A stretch of 64,000 bases of DNA from Fontivita pretiosa (GTDB lineage Bacteria > Planctomycetota > Phycisphaerae > Tepidisphaerales > Tepidisphaeraceae). Where the stretch lies: the NCBI RefSeq assembly GCF_050410795.1, contig NZ_CP191258.1:3968001-4032000 (forward strand), given 5' to 3'. The notes beneath the pieces are model-generated. The model was not told the DNA's origin. It made no database searches and saw nothing but the letters and a program-made list of their open reading frames with translations. Shown piece by piece: positions 8,075 through 17,646 of the stretch; position 1 is the first letter of the stretch, and each line of letters begins with the position of its first letter. Made by a program: the position numbers and the translations under genes.

Positions 8075-9112
8075 TTATCGCGCCTCGGTATGTCGGGCCA
8101 ACGCCAGTCGGTTGTGTCGCTTAATGGAGATGTCGATCGCCATTTCGATCGCCGAGCGCATCGAGCCGGGATTGGCGCGATTTCGTCCGACGATGTCGAA
8201 GGCGGTGCCATGGTCGGGGCTGGTGCGGACGATGGGCAGGCCCAGCGTAAGGTTGACCGCGCGGTCGAACGCCAGCAGCTTTACCGGAATCAGCCCCTGG
8301 TCGTGATACATGGCCAGCACGGCGTCGAATTTTCCGTCTCTGGCGGCCAGGAAGACGGTATCGGGCGGATAGGGGCCTGTTGCGTCGATGCCCTGATCCC
8401 GGGCCATGAGGATCGCCGGCGCGATCAGCCGTTCTTCCTCGTCTCCGAACTGGCCGTTCTCGGATGCGTGGGGGTTCACGCCCGCCACCGCGATGCGCGG
8501 CCTGGGGATATCGAACCAGTTGACCAGGGCATCGTGAAGCAGTTCCAGCGGCTGGAAGATGGCGCCGATGTTGAGTTTGCCCCACAGTCCCATCAGCGGG
8601 ATGTGCACGGTGGCCAGCGCGACTTTCAGTGGTCCGCCAGCGAACATCATGCAGTATCGCCTGGCGCCGGTGCGGTGGGCGAACAGCTCGGTGTGCCCGG
8701 GATAGTGATAGCCTGCCAGCTTCCAGCTTTCCTTGGCGATGGGCGCGGTGACGACGGCATCGACCAGGTGTTTCTGGGCGGCCTCGATGGCGTCGAGGCA
8801 GAATCGCATCGACGCTTCGCCACCCATTTTGCTGGGGCTGCGGATGGCGGTGCCGAGCATGGAATACTGGTCGTAATCGACGACGACGACGTCGTGCGGG
8901 TAGGCGCGAAGCCGCCCGTTGTACTGGTCTCGCCACCAGAACACGTCGTACTCGGCCAGGTCGGCGGCGTAGGCCAGCAGCTCGTTCATCCCATAGATGA
9001 TGTAGCGCGCGCGGTGCCGCAGGATCGGGTCGGCCAGCGCCTTGACGATGACCTCGGCGCCGATCCCGGCCGGATCTCCCATGGTGATCGCGATGGTCGG
9101 TCGATACTCCAC
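8075..9112 (-). CDS. pdxA: PdxA family 4-phosphohydroxy-L-threonine dehydrogenase (or PdxA2 paralogue)
   Basis: A 345-residue PdxA-family NAD-dependent, metal-dependent oxidative decarboxylase. Motifs are TMGDPAGIGAEVIVKAL at the N-terminus and three metal-ligand histidine segments, GHTELFAHRTG, AMYHDQGLIPVK and TSPDHGTAFDI. I choose the GTG at 9112 because GGGAG sits 6 nt upstream and the product then has near-standard length; the frame is open to 9160. PdxA makes a precursor of pyridoxal phosphate. Close paralogues (PdxA2/DenD-type) act on four-carbon phosphosugar acids in catabolism. The surrounding sugar-acid genes make that alternative real, and no other pdx gene is nearby. The family is certain; the exact substrate is open. 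Confidence 0.85.
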   Translation of the reverse strand: MEYRPTIAITMGDPAGIGAEVIVKALADPILRHRARYIIYGMNELLAYAADLAEYDVFWWRDQYNGRLRAYPHDVVVVDYDQYSMLGTAIRSPSKMGGEASMRFCLDAIEAAQKHLVDAVVTAPIAKESWKLAGYHYPGHTELFAHRTGARRYCMMFAGGPLKVALATVHIPLMGLWGKLNIGAIFQPLELLHDALVNWFDIPRPRIAVAGVNPHASENGQFGDEEERLIAPAILMARDQGIDATGPYPPDTVFLAARDGKFDAVLAMYHDQGLIPVKLLAFDRAVNLTLGLPIVRTSPDHGTAFDIVGRNRANPGSMRSAIEMAIDISIKRHNRLALARHTEAR

Positions 9113-9360
9113 CGGATGCTCCCGCGGACGATGATCGGGCGGCGATTCGCCCCGCATCACCCGTGCAATAAAAGCCTAAGCCGCCGATGCGAAATGGCAA
9201 ATGAGAAACGGAAAAATCGGCGGCTGCGGATTGTCCGCCCCGTCTTTTGCGGATTTATTGTTGACTTTATGGGCAGAGCTGTTCCGCGCAGCAGGCGCGC
9301 TGCTGCGTGCCTGCCTGAATCGCCTCCGCAGGCATGGTTCTGCACGCAGCCCCGCCCCAG

Positions 9361-10686
9361 TCAGAACCGCACCAGGTCGTCGATCCTGACCGGCAGGCCG
9401 GTATTGAACGATTGGTTGGCGGCGATTCCCGTCAGGATGGACATCGCGCCCTGAACATGATCGGCGCGATGGCCCAGGGGATCCTCTCGCCTGGTCGGGG
9501 AGAACAGGTCTTCCAGCAGCCGCTTGTCTGCCCCGCCGTGCCCGCCTTCGCTGGTCGCCGGAAACTCGATCTTCATGGGCTTGCCCCACAGCGGGCGAAC
9601 CAGGATGTTGATCGGCTCGGTGACCACATACTCTTTGGCGTCCCGGATGTCGGGACGATTGGCGTCGGTGTCCGATCCGCTGACGTAGCTGTTCTCCTGG
9701 ACCTCGTACTCCAGCCGGCCCTTCGTGCCGTTGAAGGCCACGCGATACCCCTCCCAGGGACTGTAGGCCGTCAGGTGATACGTCATCACCGCCCCGTTGC
9801 GATACTTGACCATCACCGCCATGTCGTCTTCGATGCTGATCCCGTCGGAAAAGACGCTGCGGTCGCGGAAGTATCCGTCCTCGTGCTCGGCCTTGAGGTA
9901 CAGCTCGCGGAGCTTTTCGTTCTTTTCCAGGTGCAGGGCGAACGGGTCGTTTTTGGCGATCTCCGAGCCGTGGGCCCGATCGTAGAAGCTGGTGATGCCG
10001 CGCGCTTCGGCGTTGGCCCGGCCGTAGAAGACCAGATCGCCCATCCCGAAGACGATTCTGGGGGTGCTGTTCAGCCACCAGTTGACCAGGTCGAAGTGAT
10101 GCGTGGCCTTATGGACCATCAGCCCGCCGCTGTTGCGCTTGTCGCGATGCCACCGTCGGAAGTAATCAGCGCCGTGGCTGGTGTCCAGCAGCCATTCGAA
10201 GTGGACGCTCTTGACATCGCCGATGATCCCGCTGCTCAGCAACTGCTTGACCTTGGTGGTTCGCGGCGCGTAGCGGTAGTTGAAGGTGACGGTGAGCTTT
10301 CGGCCGGTGCGCTTGATCGTGTCGATGATCTGCTGGCACTTCTCGGCGTCGATGGTCATGGGTTTTTCGGTGATGGCGTCGCAGCCGGCCTCCATGGCCC
10401 GGATGATGTAGGTGTGGTGCGTGCGGTCGATGCTGGTGACGATCACGCAATCGACGTTGTGTTGCCGGATCATCTGCTCGAACTGATCGGGCTTGTAGGT
10501 GGGCAGGGGCTTGATGCCCAGCTCCCTGGCGTAGTGGGCGTTCCAGTGATCCATGCGGGTCTGGTTGATGTCGCAGAAGGCGACCAGCTCGCAGGTGTCG
10601 GCGTAGTCCTTGAGCAGCGCGCGGCTGAACATGGCGGAACGGGAACCGAGCCCGACCAGGGCATAGCGTTTTCGTGACGTACTCAC
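9361..10686 (-). CDS. Gfo/Idh/MocA family oxidoreductase
   Basis: A 441-residue NAD(P)-dependent sugar or inositol dehydrogenase-type protein. The Rossmann start is RYALVGLGSRSAMFS, then ELVAFCDIN; the family Glu-Lys-Pro motif appears as CDAITEKPMTID, and the second-domain catalytic region as GGLMVHKATHHFDLVNWWL. I choose the GTG at 10686 because AAGGAG lies 5 nt upstream; the frame continues to 10797 without family similarity. There is no Tat signal, unlike many planctomycete members. The gene is followed by a 248-bp gap before the PdxA-family gene on the same strand. It likely oxidises or epimerises a sugar derivative in the cluster; the substrate is unknown. Confidence 0.85.
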   Translation of the reverse strand: MSTSRKRYALVGLGSRSAMFSRALLKDYADTCELVAFCDINQTRMDHWNAHYARELGIKPLPTYKPDQFEQMIRQHNVDCVIVTSIDRTHHTYIIRAMEAGCDAITEKPMTIDAEKCQQIIDTIKRTGRKLTVTFNYRYAPRTTKVKQLLSSGIIGDVKSVHFEWLLDTSHGADYFRRWHRDKRNSGGLMVHKATHHFDLVNWWLNSTPRIVFGMGDLVFYGRANAEARGITSFYDRAHGSEIAKNDPFALHLEKNEKLRELYLKAEHEDGYFRDRSVFSDGISIEDDMAVMVKYRNGAVMTYHLTAYSPWEGYRVAFNGTKGRLEYEVQENSYVSGSDTDANRPDIRDAKEYVVTEPINILVRPLWGKPMKIEFPATSEGGHGGADKRLLEDLFSPTRREDPLGHRADHVQGAMSILTGIAANQSFNTGLPVRIDDLVRF

Positions 10687-10820
10687 TCCAACTCCTTGGG
10701 CGAAAAAACCCGGATATCGCGTGCGTGTGGAAAACCGATTGGACAATTGTAACCGGATCGCGCGCCAGTGCCAGTTTCTGCTATGCTCATCGGCCAACCT
10801 GATGGAAAGGAGCCGGATTC

Positions 10821-11447
10821 ATGTCCCAGATGCCCCCGCAGCAGCCGCCTCCGACGAGCTATGGAGCTTTCCCGCCGCCCGGTGCGGCACGCACCAACGG
10901 CATGGCCGTGGCCAGCCTCATTTGTGGATTGCTCATCTGCGTTCCGGTGCTTACGAGCCTGCTGGCGATCGTCTTTGGGATCCTGGGGATCCGCAAAGCC
11001 AATCAGACTCAGGTCGGCGGCAAGGGGATGGCCATCGCAGGGCTTGTGCTGGGGGTGCTTGGGATACTCGGCTGGGTTAGCTTCGGTACCGCCAGCTACA
11101 TGGGGTTCCACGCACTCAAGGACCGCGTGCTACAGCCCGCCGAGCAGACCGGCTCGGCCTTTTTCACCAGCCTGGCTGAAGGCGATACTGCCAAAGCACA
11201 GAGCTACACGACAGGCAAGCTCAGTTCCGCCGAGCTGGAGTCGCTCAGTGCGCAGCTCAAGGGGTTGGGTTCGTTCAAGGATTTTTCGATCAGCCGCTTC
11301 GACGCCGACTCCAGCGGCGGCAACAGCATTCACATCGTCGTCGCCGGGAGCGCCAACTTTCAAAACGGAAGCAAGCGCTTCACCGCGACGCTGGTGGGGG
11401 ACGTGGGCCAGAAGACAGTCAAGATCCAGGACTTGACGCTGGAGTGA
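10821..11447 (+). CDS. DUF4190 domain-containing membrane protein
   Basis: A 208-residue protein. A Pro-rich cytoplasmic N-terminus (MPPQQPPPTSYGAFPPPGA) precedes the DUF4190 hairpin: two hydrophobic helices at ~27-53 (GMAVASLICGLLICVP and following) and ~66-90 (GMAIAGLVLGVLGILGWVS), joined by GILGIRKANQTQVGGKG. The C-terminal ~110 residues look like an exported alpha/beta domain (FFTSLAEGDTAKAQSYTTGK...LKGLGSFKDFSISRF), resembling DUF4864/DUF3887-type domains. GGAAAGGAG lies 8 nt before the ATG. No enzymatic function is known. It is divergent from the Gfo/Idh/MocA gene and followed by a 203-bp gap, so it is probably monocistronic. Confidence 0.75.
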   Translation: MSQMPPQQPPPTSYGAFPPPGAARTNGMAVASLICGLLICVPVLTSLLAIVFGILGIRKANQTQVGGKGMAIAGLVLGVLGILGWVSFGTASYMGFHALKDRVLQPAEQTGSAFFTSLAEGDTAKAQSYTTGKLSSAELESLSAQLKGLGSFKDFSISRFDADSSGGNSIHIVVAGSANFQNGSKRFTATLVGDVGQKTVKIQDLTLE

Positions 11448-11650
11448 GTGCCGGGAAAGCATTGGCTCTTGTTCGTGGCCGCAAACAGTGCTCAACGCCG
11501 AGTCGCAGAGGGTCAATGCGGCTTTGAGCGCAGTGCCAGCTCCGCTTGCTCGCGGCGATTGTTTTCGTTTGAATTTACGTATCCGGGGCGCGGGCAGCAG
11601 ATTGCTTGGCGTTGCTGCGTGCAGGCGCCGCGGATTTCATTGGAGTATCC

Positions 11651-13168
11651 ATGTCTGAGCAAAGCACGTCCGGTCACGCTGCGCACACCAAACCGGCGGA
11701 TTCGCAGCAGGGGTTGCGCGGGTCAATCCATCGTCCGATCAACATCACGTTCATGGGCGCCGGCTCCAGCTTCTGTCCGACGCTGTGCCGCGACGTGCTG
11801 CTGATACCCGGCGCCGATCGCGGGGAGTTTCGGCTTTGCGACATCGATGAAAGCCGCCTCTCCACGATGTACCAGGTCATCGGCAAGCTCATCCGCGACT
11901 GTGGGCGCGAAGATGGCTGGACCGTGCGCGCCAGCACGAACCGCCGCGAGCTGATCCCCGGCACTGATTACGCCGTCTGCTGCGTCGAGGTCTCCGGTAC
12001 CGCGTGCGTCGCCTGGGACAACGACATTCCACTGAAGTACGGGATCGATCAGTGCATCGGCGACACGGTAGGTCCGGGGGGACTGTTCAAGGGTCTGCGC
12101 ACGGTTCCGGTATTTCTGGATATTCTGCGCGACATCCGCGAGCTGGCGCCCGGCGCGATCATGCTCAACTACACCAACCCGATGAGCATGCTGGTGCTGG
12201 CGGCGGGGCGGGCGGTGCCGGAAGTGCCGGTCGTGGGGCTGTGCCACAGCGTTCAGGGAACCAGCCATCTGCTGGCGAAATACGCGGAAGTTCCGTATGA
12301 GCAGATGGAGTGGGAATGCGCGGGGATCAATCACCTGGCGTGGTTCACCAAGCTCCGACACAACGGACGCGATCTGTACACCAGTGTGCTGTACGAGAAG
12401 TTCGCCCGTGAAGTCGAAGAAGGAATCCGCGAGGCCGAAGCCGGGCGGGCGCCGTTCGATTCACGGGATCCAACGCACGGCAATCACATCTCCAAAACCT
12501 GGCAATACGAGGACCTGGTGCGAAAGGACATGTGCCTGCACTTCGGCGCGTTCATCACCGAAAGCAGCGGGCATCTGAGCGAATATCTGCCGTATTACCG
12601 CAAGAGCGAGGCCGGGCGAAAGCTGCTTCGCCTGGGGTACAACGGCGGCAGCCGGTTCTATGCGACCAACTGGCCGAGCTGGCGCCGCGCCGCCGACGAG
12701 CAGCGGATGCGTCTGGTTCACGGACAGGAACAGATCAAGCTCCAGCGATCCTGGGAATATGCCTCCTGGATCATCGAGGCCCGCGAGAAAGACGCGCCGT
12801 TCCGCATCCACGGTAACGTGATGAACAACTCCGAGAAGCCCGGAGTTCGCGGATCGGGCGAGGGAGGAAAGCTGATCACCAATCTGCCCGGCGACGGATG
12901 CGTCGAAGTCGCCTGCATGGTCGATCGCAACGGCATCAACCCCACCCGCTACGGCGCGCTGCCTTCGCAGATGGCGCACATCTGCTACAGCAACATGGCC
13001 TACTTCGACCTCGCCGCCAAAGCGTGCATCGAACGGAGCAAAGAGGTGGCGATCCAGGCGATGATGTTCGACCCGCTGACGGCCGCCATTCTTTCGCCGC
13101 GCGAAATCCGGCAAATGACACTGGAATTGTTTGACGCCGAACGCGAGTACCTGCCGGGATACCGTTGA
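11651..13168 (+). CDS. Glycoside hydrolase family 4 (alpha-galactosidase/alpha-glucosidase/galacturonidase type)
   Basis: A 505-residue GH4 enzyme, a family that cleaves glycosides by an NAD- and Mn-dependent redox elimination mechanism. Motifs are the nucleotide-binding start NITFMGAGSSFCPTLCRDVL, the substrate loop GDTVGPGGLFKGLRTVP, NYTNPMSML, and the metal ligands Cys in GLCHSVQGTS and His in CAGINHLAWF. The DTVGPGG loop is like that of MelA-type alpha-galactosidases and alpha-galacturonidases. I use the ATG at 11651; the frame opens 15 codons earlier. There is no signal peptide, so it is cytoplasmic. The next gene (GH172) starts 1 bp after the stop, so the two enzymes are probably co-translated and may act on one oligosaccharide. 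Confidence 0.85.
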   Translation: MSEQSTSGHAAHTKPADSQQGLRGSIHRPINITFMGAGSSFCPTLCRDVLLIPGADRGEFRLCDIDESRLSTMYQVIGKLIRDCGREDGWTVRASTNRRELIPGTDYAVCCVEVSGTACVAWDNDIPLKYGIDQCIGDTVGPGGLFKGLRTVPVFLDILRDIRELAPGAIMLNYTNPMSMLVLAAGRAVPEVPVVGLCHSVQGTSHLLAKYAEVPYEQMEWECAGINHLAWFTKLRHNGRDLYTSVLYEKFAREVEEGIREAEAGRAPFDSRDPTHGNHISKTWQYEDLVRKDMCLHFGAFITESSGHLSEYLPYYRKSEAGRKLLRLGYNGGSRFYATNWPSWRRAADEQRMRLVHGQEQIKLQRSWEYASWIIEAREKDAPFRIHGNVMNNSEKPGVRGSGEGGKLITNLPGDGCVEVACMVDRNGINPTRYGALPSQMAHICYSNMAYFDLAAKACIERSKEVAIQAMMFDPLTAAILSPREIRQMTLELFDAEREYLPGYR

Positions 13169-13169
13169 A

Positions 13170-14246
13170 ATGGATACGCAACTTTTTTCAGACATTGCTT
13201 CGATCTGGCGGCTTTCAGCCGTCAAGTCCCGCTCGATCAGTCCCGAGAACTTCACGGGCGAAAAAGGCAAGGGGGCCATGGCCACCGAGGGCACCGGCAA
13301 GCAGTGCGCCCGGGAGCTTGGGGTAGGCTGGAAAATCTCGCCGTCGGTGCGGATCGAGCCGCATCAGACGTTCACGCTGTGCGACATCGCCGGCCCGGGC
13401 GGAATCCAGCACATCTGGATGACGCCCACCGGTCGCTGGCGGTCCAGCATCCTTCGCATTTACTGGGACGATCAGCCACAGCCCAGCGTCGAGTGTCCCG
13501 TAGGCGACTTCTTCGCCAACGGCTGGGGAAAGTATGCCCAGGTTTCCTCGCTGGCGGTCTGCGTCAACCCGGGCAGCGGGTTCAACTGTTACTGGCCGAT
13601 GCCGTTCCGCAAGCGCTGCCGGATGACCTTCGAGAACCGTGATGAAGAGACGATGACGCTGTACTACCAGATCGACTACGCGCTGGGAGCTGTGCCGGAT
13701 GACGCGGCGTATTTCCACGCGCAGTTTCGCCGCACAAACCCGCTGCCGTACAAGCAGGTCTACACGATTCTGGACGGCGTCAGGGGGCGCGGGCACTACG
13801 TGGGCACGTACATGGCCTGGGGTTCGCACAACAGCGGCTGGTGGGGCGAAGGAGAGATCAAGTTTTACCTCGATGGCGACGGGGAGTTTCCGACGATCTG
13901 CGGCACGGGCACCGAGGACTATTTCTGCGGCAGCTACGGGTTTCAAAATCCCCTGACCAGACAGTACCAGGAGTACACCACGCCCTATGCGGGCATGCCG
14001 CAGGTCATTCGCCCGGACGGCGAATACCAGTCGCAGCAGCGTTTCGGCCTGTACCGCTGGCACCTGACCGACCCGATCCGCTTCGAGCAGGATCTCCGCG
14101 TGACGATCCAGGCGCTGGGCTGGAAGAGCCACAAGCGCTATCTGCCGCTTCAGGACGATATCGCGTCAGTGGCGTACTGGTATCAGACCCTGCCGACGGC
14201 GCCGTTCCCGCCGCTGGGCGATCGCGACGCTTTGGAAGTGATCTGA
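13170..14246 (+). CDS. Glycoside hydrolase family 172 (DUF2961) protein
   Basis: A 358-residue DUF2961/GH172 protein. Characteristic segments are TFTLCDIAGPGGIQHIWMT, the beta-jelly-roll strand pattern in the first half, YYQIDYALG and, near residues 243-251, CGTGTEDYF, which holds the acidic residues of the family active site. Characterised members hydrolyse fructofuranose or arabinofuranose linkages. No signal peptide is seen. The start follows the GH4 stop by 1 bp. It ends 24 bp from the convergent aldo/keto reductase. The family is confident; the sugar specificity is inference only. Confidence 0.85.
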   Translation: MDTQLFSDIASIWRLSAVKSRSISPENFTGEKGKGAMATEGTGKQCARELGVGWKISPSVRIEPHQTFTLCDIAGPGGIQHIWMTPTGRWRSSILRIYWDDQPQPSVECPVGDFFANGWGKYAQVSSLAVCVNPGSGFNCYWPMPFRKRCRMTFENRDEETMTLYYQIDYALGAVPDDAAYFHAQFRRTNPLPYKQVYTILDGVRGRGHYVGTYMAWGSHNSGWWGEGEIKFYLDGDGEFPTICGTGTEDYFCGSYGFQNPLTRQYQEYTTPYAGMPQVIRPDGEYQSQQRFGLYRWHLTDPIRFEQDLRVTIQALGWKSHKRYLPLQDDIASVAYWYQTLPTAPFPPLGDRDALEVI

Positions 14247-14270
14247 CGCCCGGTTCGCAGGCTTACCCGC

Positions 14271-15212
14271 TCACTGCCCGGAAATGGTGTCGATCCCTTC
14301 GAACATGCGCACCAGTCGCGCCCGCACGTCGGCCGGCAGTGGTGGGCGCTGCATCGACGCGATGTTCTGCTCCAGGTGCTCGATGTTGCCCGTCCCGCTG
14401 AGCACAACATGAATGCCCGGCTCGTCCCGGCAGAAACGGTATGCGGCATCGACCACGCTGGTGGCTGCGCCATCGCGGACGACGAATCCCAACGGGTCGT
14501 CGGCGTCCTGAATCATCGCCGGATCGAGCCTGCCCTCGGCAATCAACCCGGCAATGATCTGTCGCAGCCGCTCTGGCCGGCTCAGCGCCGCGCGGACGGC
14601 GAACATGCACAACACGCCGACGTTCTTTTCGATTGCCCGACTCAACACCCGCTGCCGCGCCGACTGGTTGAGAATGTTGAACCCCACCATGATCACGTCC
14701 CAGCAGTCATCGCGCATCGCGCGGCTGAGCATGGCGTGGCCGGGATCGCTGTTGAAGCCCTCGGTCACGCCGACGGCGCGAATCTTGCCCTGCTGCTTGA
14801 GCTTGAGCATCTCGGGCACCAGGAGCTGGATCGCGTAGTCGTATTGGCTGGGCCGCAGTGCGTGAAGGTGATACACGTCCACATACTCCGTGCCGAGCCG
14901 ACGCAGGCTCTGCTCCAGCCCCGCGCGCAGATCCTGAGGCGTGACGGTCGTCTGCGTATACATGCTCTTTTTCGTGGACAGCACGATCGAGGCGCGATCC
15001 CGTTCACGAATGGCCTGCCCGATGATTTCTTCCGTGTCATACCCCTCGGCGGTGTCGATGAAGTTGATGCCTCGATCCAGCGCCCGGCGGACGATCTGGA
15101 TGGATTGTTCGACAGTCCGCCCGTGCTGCTGGCCCAGCCGACTCTGTCCGCCCCCGCCCAGTCCCATGCGCGACACTACCATTCCCGTCCGCCCAAGAGT
15201 GATCTGGTCCAT
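14271..15212 (-). CDS. Aldo/keto reductase
   Basis: A 313-residue NADPH-dependent aldo/keto reductase. The N-terminus ITLGRTGMVVSRMGLGGGG is typical, followed by NFIDTAEGYDTEEIIG (catalytic Asp and Tyr), LSTKKSMYT (catalytic Lys) and VDVYHLHAL (His). C-terminal nucleotide-binding segments include HVVLSGTGNIEHLEQNI. The ATG at 15212 fits family starts; a GTG at 15227 is in frame. It probably reduces a sugar aldehyde or ketone, or oxidises the reverse, within the carbohydrate region. The gene is convergent with GH172 and divergent from GH28. Confidence 0.85.
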   Translation of the reverse strand: MDQITLGRTGMVVSRMGLGGGGQSRLGQQHGRTVEQSIQIVRRALDRGINFIDTAEGYDTEEIIGQAIRERDRASIVLSTKKSMYTQTTVTPQDLRAGLEQSLRRLGTEYVDVYHLHALRPSQYDYAIQLLVPEMLKLKQQGKIRAVGVTEGFNSDPGHAMLSRAMRDDCWDVIMVGFNILNQSARQRVLSRAIEKNVGVLCMFAVRAALSRPERLRQIIAGLIAEGRLDPAMIQDADDPLGFVVRDGAATSVVDAAYRFCRDEPGIHVVLSGTGNIEHLEQNIASMQRPPLPADVRARLVRMFEGIDTISGQ

Positions 15213-15402
15213 GTTGGCAGTTATCACGAGCGTCGCGCGGGTTGGTCAAGGGCAGTGGCGATCCTTTCATCGCGTGCGCAGCGGAGCGTGCGGGATGCGG
15301 GCTGGTGGTGTTACGACAGGAGCCGATATTTCCCTTGCCGCTTGCCGCAGGCGAGAATCGCGGGGTGATGCGCACTGGCCGCGTTCGCAGGCCGCAAATG
15401 CC

Positions 15403-17010
15403 ATGAAGTGGACTGGATTGCTCGCACTGCTGATCGCCTCGCCGCTGGCGCGATCGCAGGCCACGGCGCAGTCGACCATGCCCGCCACGACACAGACCAT
15501 CATCGACATTCGCGACCACGGCGCGCGCAGCGCCGATGACGATGCGATTGTGCAGACCCAGGCGATCCAGCGAGCGCTGGACGCCTGCGTTGCGCTGGGG
15601 GGAGGGACGGTGATCGTTCCAGCGGGCGTTTACGTCAGCGGCGCGGTTCGTCTGCCCGCGGGAGTCGAGCTGCGATTGGAACGCGGGGCCGTGCTGCGCG
15701 GAAGCCGGCGACTGGAGGACTATCGCATCGACGGCCGGCTGAGCGGGCTGATCTCGGCGGTCGATGCCCACCGCGTCGGCCTGTGCGGCCAGGGCGTGAT
15801 CGACGGCAATGGCATGGCGTTCATGGATGCAGGCAAAGTCAACCTGGGCGAGGATTACGACCGGCGGTTTGTCCGGCAGGGGGATCGCTATCTTCGTGGC
15901 CACGACGCGCGCGACGACGGGCCGATCATGCCCCGGGCGCGTCCGGGAAACCTGGTTGTTTTCGCCAACTGCCAGGATGTCAGCGTCAGCGGCGTGACGC
16001 TGCGCAACTCGCCGTACTGGACGCTGCATGTCAACGGCAGTCGGGACGTCGTCATCCGCGATATCACCATCGACAACCCACAGGAAGTTCCCAACAACGA
16101 CGGCATTCACTGCACCACCAGCCGCGATGTGCGGATTTCCGGATGCGTAATTACCGCGGGAGACGATGCGATCGCGATCTCCGGCGTGAGCGACCACGGG
16201 CCGATCATTCCGGGTTTTGTCGGCTATGATCGGCCCAGCCAGAACATCGTGATCCGCGATTGTGTGCTGCGTTCACGTTCGGCGGGGCTGCGGATTGGAT
16301 ACGGGCACAACGACGTTCGCGAGGTCGTGGCGAGCAATCTGCGGATCCAGGCCAACCGCGGGATCGGCATCTTCGCCCGCGATCGCGGTTCAATCAGTGA
16401 TGTCCAGATACGCGATGTCGTGATCCGCACCCGCCTTTACCGCGGTCACTGGTGGGGCAAGGGCGAACCGATTCATCTTTCGGCGCTGTCCATGTCGCCC
16501 GATGCGCCGCCGGGCAGCATTCGCGGCGTGCGCATCGGCGGCATCGTCGCCGAGGCCGAGGCGGGTGTGGTCATCTACGCCGCCGAGCCGGGACTTATCG
16601 AGGATGTCGCCATCGAGGATCTGAAGCTGAATATGCGCGGCTCGCCGCTTCAGGCCGAGTATGGCGGCAACATCGACCTTCGCCCGGCACACGAGCCGCC
16701 GCTGAGGATCTTTGCACATGACATCCCGGCGATCCTGGCGCGCGGGGTGCGCCAACTGCGCCTGCGGGATCTGGCGGTGAAGTGGCCACAGGATGAGCCA
16801 CAGTTTTTCACGCACGCGGTGCAGTGCGATGATTTTGACCGGATCGTGATCGAGGGCTTGCGCGAAGAGTCCGGCGGCCGGGCACGGCATGCCGCGACGA
16901 TCCTGCTTCGCCGCGGCAGCGGAGCGGTCGTGAGAAACGTCAGCTCCGAGGTTCCCGATGTGCGGTTGATCTCACAGGAACATGTGAGCGATGTCGATTT
17001 CCAACCATGA
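15403..17010 (+). CDS. Secreted GH28-like polygalacturonase family beta-helix protein
   Basis: A 535-residue protein. A signal peptide is evident (MKWTGLLALLIASPLARSQA). DIRDHGARSADDDAIVQTQAIQRAL is the standard first turn of GH28 and pectate-lyase-3 folds, with GGGTVIVPAGVYVSG next. GH28 active-site equivalents are NNDGIH (~231), GDDAIAI (~253) and RSAGLRIGYGHND. The canonical motifs are NTD, GDDC, GHG and RIK, so two are altered; it may act on a modified or non-pectic uronide. The frame is open upstream to 14941, but the signal peptide fixes the ATG at 15403. It is probably exported to degrade polymer for the cytoplasmic sugar enzymes nearby. Confidence 0.8.
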   Translation: MKWTGLLALLIASPLARSQATAQSTMPATTQTIIDIRDHGARSADDDAIVQTQAIQRALDACVALGGGTVIVPAGVYVSGAVRLPAGVELRLERGAVLRGSRRLEDYRIDGRLSGLISAVDAHRVGLCGQGVIDGNGMAFMDAGKVNLGEDYDRRFVRQGDRYLRGHDARDDGPIMPRARPGNLVVFANCQDVSVSGVTLRNSPYWTLHVNGSRDVVIRDITIDNPQEVPNNDGIHCTTSRDVRISGCVITAGDDAIAISGVSDHGPIIPGFVGYDRPSQNIVIRDCVLRSRSAGLRIGYGHNDVREVVASNLRIQANRGIGIFARDRGSISDVQIRDVVIRTRLYRGHWWGKGEPIHLSALSMSPDAPPGSIRGVRIGGIVAEAEAGVVIYAAEPGLIEDVAIEDLKLNMRGSPLQAEYGGNIDLRPAHEPPLRIFAHDIPAILARGVRQLRLRDLAVKWPQDEPQFFTHAVQCDDFDRIVIEGLREESGGRARHAATILLRRGSGAVVRNVSSEVPDVRLISQEHVSDVDFQP

Positions 17011-17020
17011 GGGCAAGGCT

Positions 17021-17635
17021 ATGGGCACGCGATCGCCAGAAGTCGATGCGTACATCCGCAACGCGCCGCCGTTTGCGCAGCCGATCCTGACCAGGATCCG
17101 CGAGCTGTTCCACCGCGCCTGTCCGGACGTGCAGGAGAAGCTCAAGTGGAGAGTGCCCAGCTTCGAATACAAAGGGATGCTCGGAGGGATGGCCGCGTTC
17201 AAACGGCACGCGACATGGGGATTGTGGAAGGCGTCGCTGCTGAAGGACCCAAAGGGCGTGCTGGAGGGAAGGGCCAGCTCGCCGATGGCGGCGGGAAAGT
17301 GCAGCGATGTCTCGCAGCTTCCGCCAGAGCAGGACATGGTGGATTTGATCAGGCAGGCGGTGGAGCTGAACGAGCGTGGGGTGAAGCTGCCGCAGCGGAG
17401 CCGGACCGCGAGCAGGCCGCCGCCGAAGACTCCGCCGGACCTGGCCGCGGCGCTGAAGCGCAACGCCAGGGCCGCTGCGACCTTCAAAGGCTTCAGCCCC
17501 AGTCACAAGCGCGAGTACATCGAATGGATCACCGAGGCCAGACAGGAGCAGACGCGTCGGCGTCGCGTGGCGCAGGCGATCGAGTGGATCTCGCAGGGCA
17601 GGCCGCGCAACTGGAAATACATGACGCGGAAGTAA
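17021..17635 (+). CDS. DUF1801/YdeI-family protein
   Basis: A 204-residue protein. The first half matches DUF1801 (SPEVDAYIRNAPPFAQPILTR, CPDVQEKLKWRVPSFEYKGM, GGMAAFKRHATWGLW). The end matches the YdeI/OmpD-associated tail (FKGFSPSHKREYIEWITEAR, then RPRNWKY). Such proteins are small, soluble and iron-chaperone-like in fold; their role is poorly known. I choose the ATG at 17021 because AGGG lies 7 nt before it; an upstream GTG at 16991 would overlap the GH28 gene. It is followed after 11 bp by a perfect 20-bp inverted repeat that probably ends transcription. Confidence 0.75.
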   Translation: MGTRSPEVDAYIRNAPPFAQPILTRIRELFHRACPDVQEKLKWRVPSFEYKGMLGGMAAFKRHATWGLWKASLLKDPKGVLEGRASSPMAAGKCSDVSQLPPEQDMVDLIRQAVELNERGVKLPQRSRTASRPPPKTPPDLAAALKRNARAAATFKGFSPSHKREYIEWITEARQEQTRRRRVAQAIEWISQGRPRNWKYMTRK

Positions 17636-17646
17636 CCGCGCCGGAG

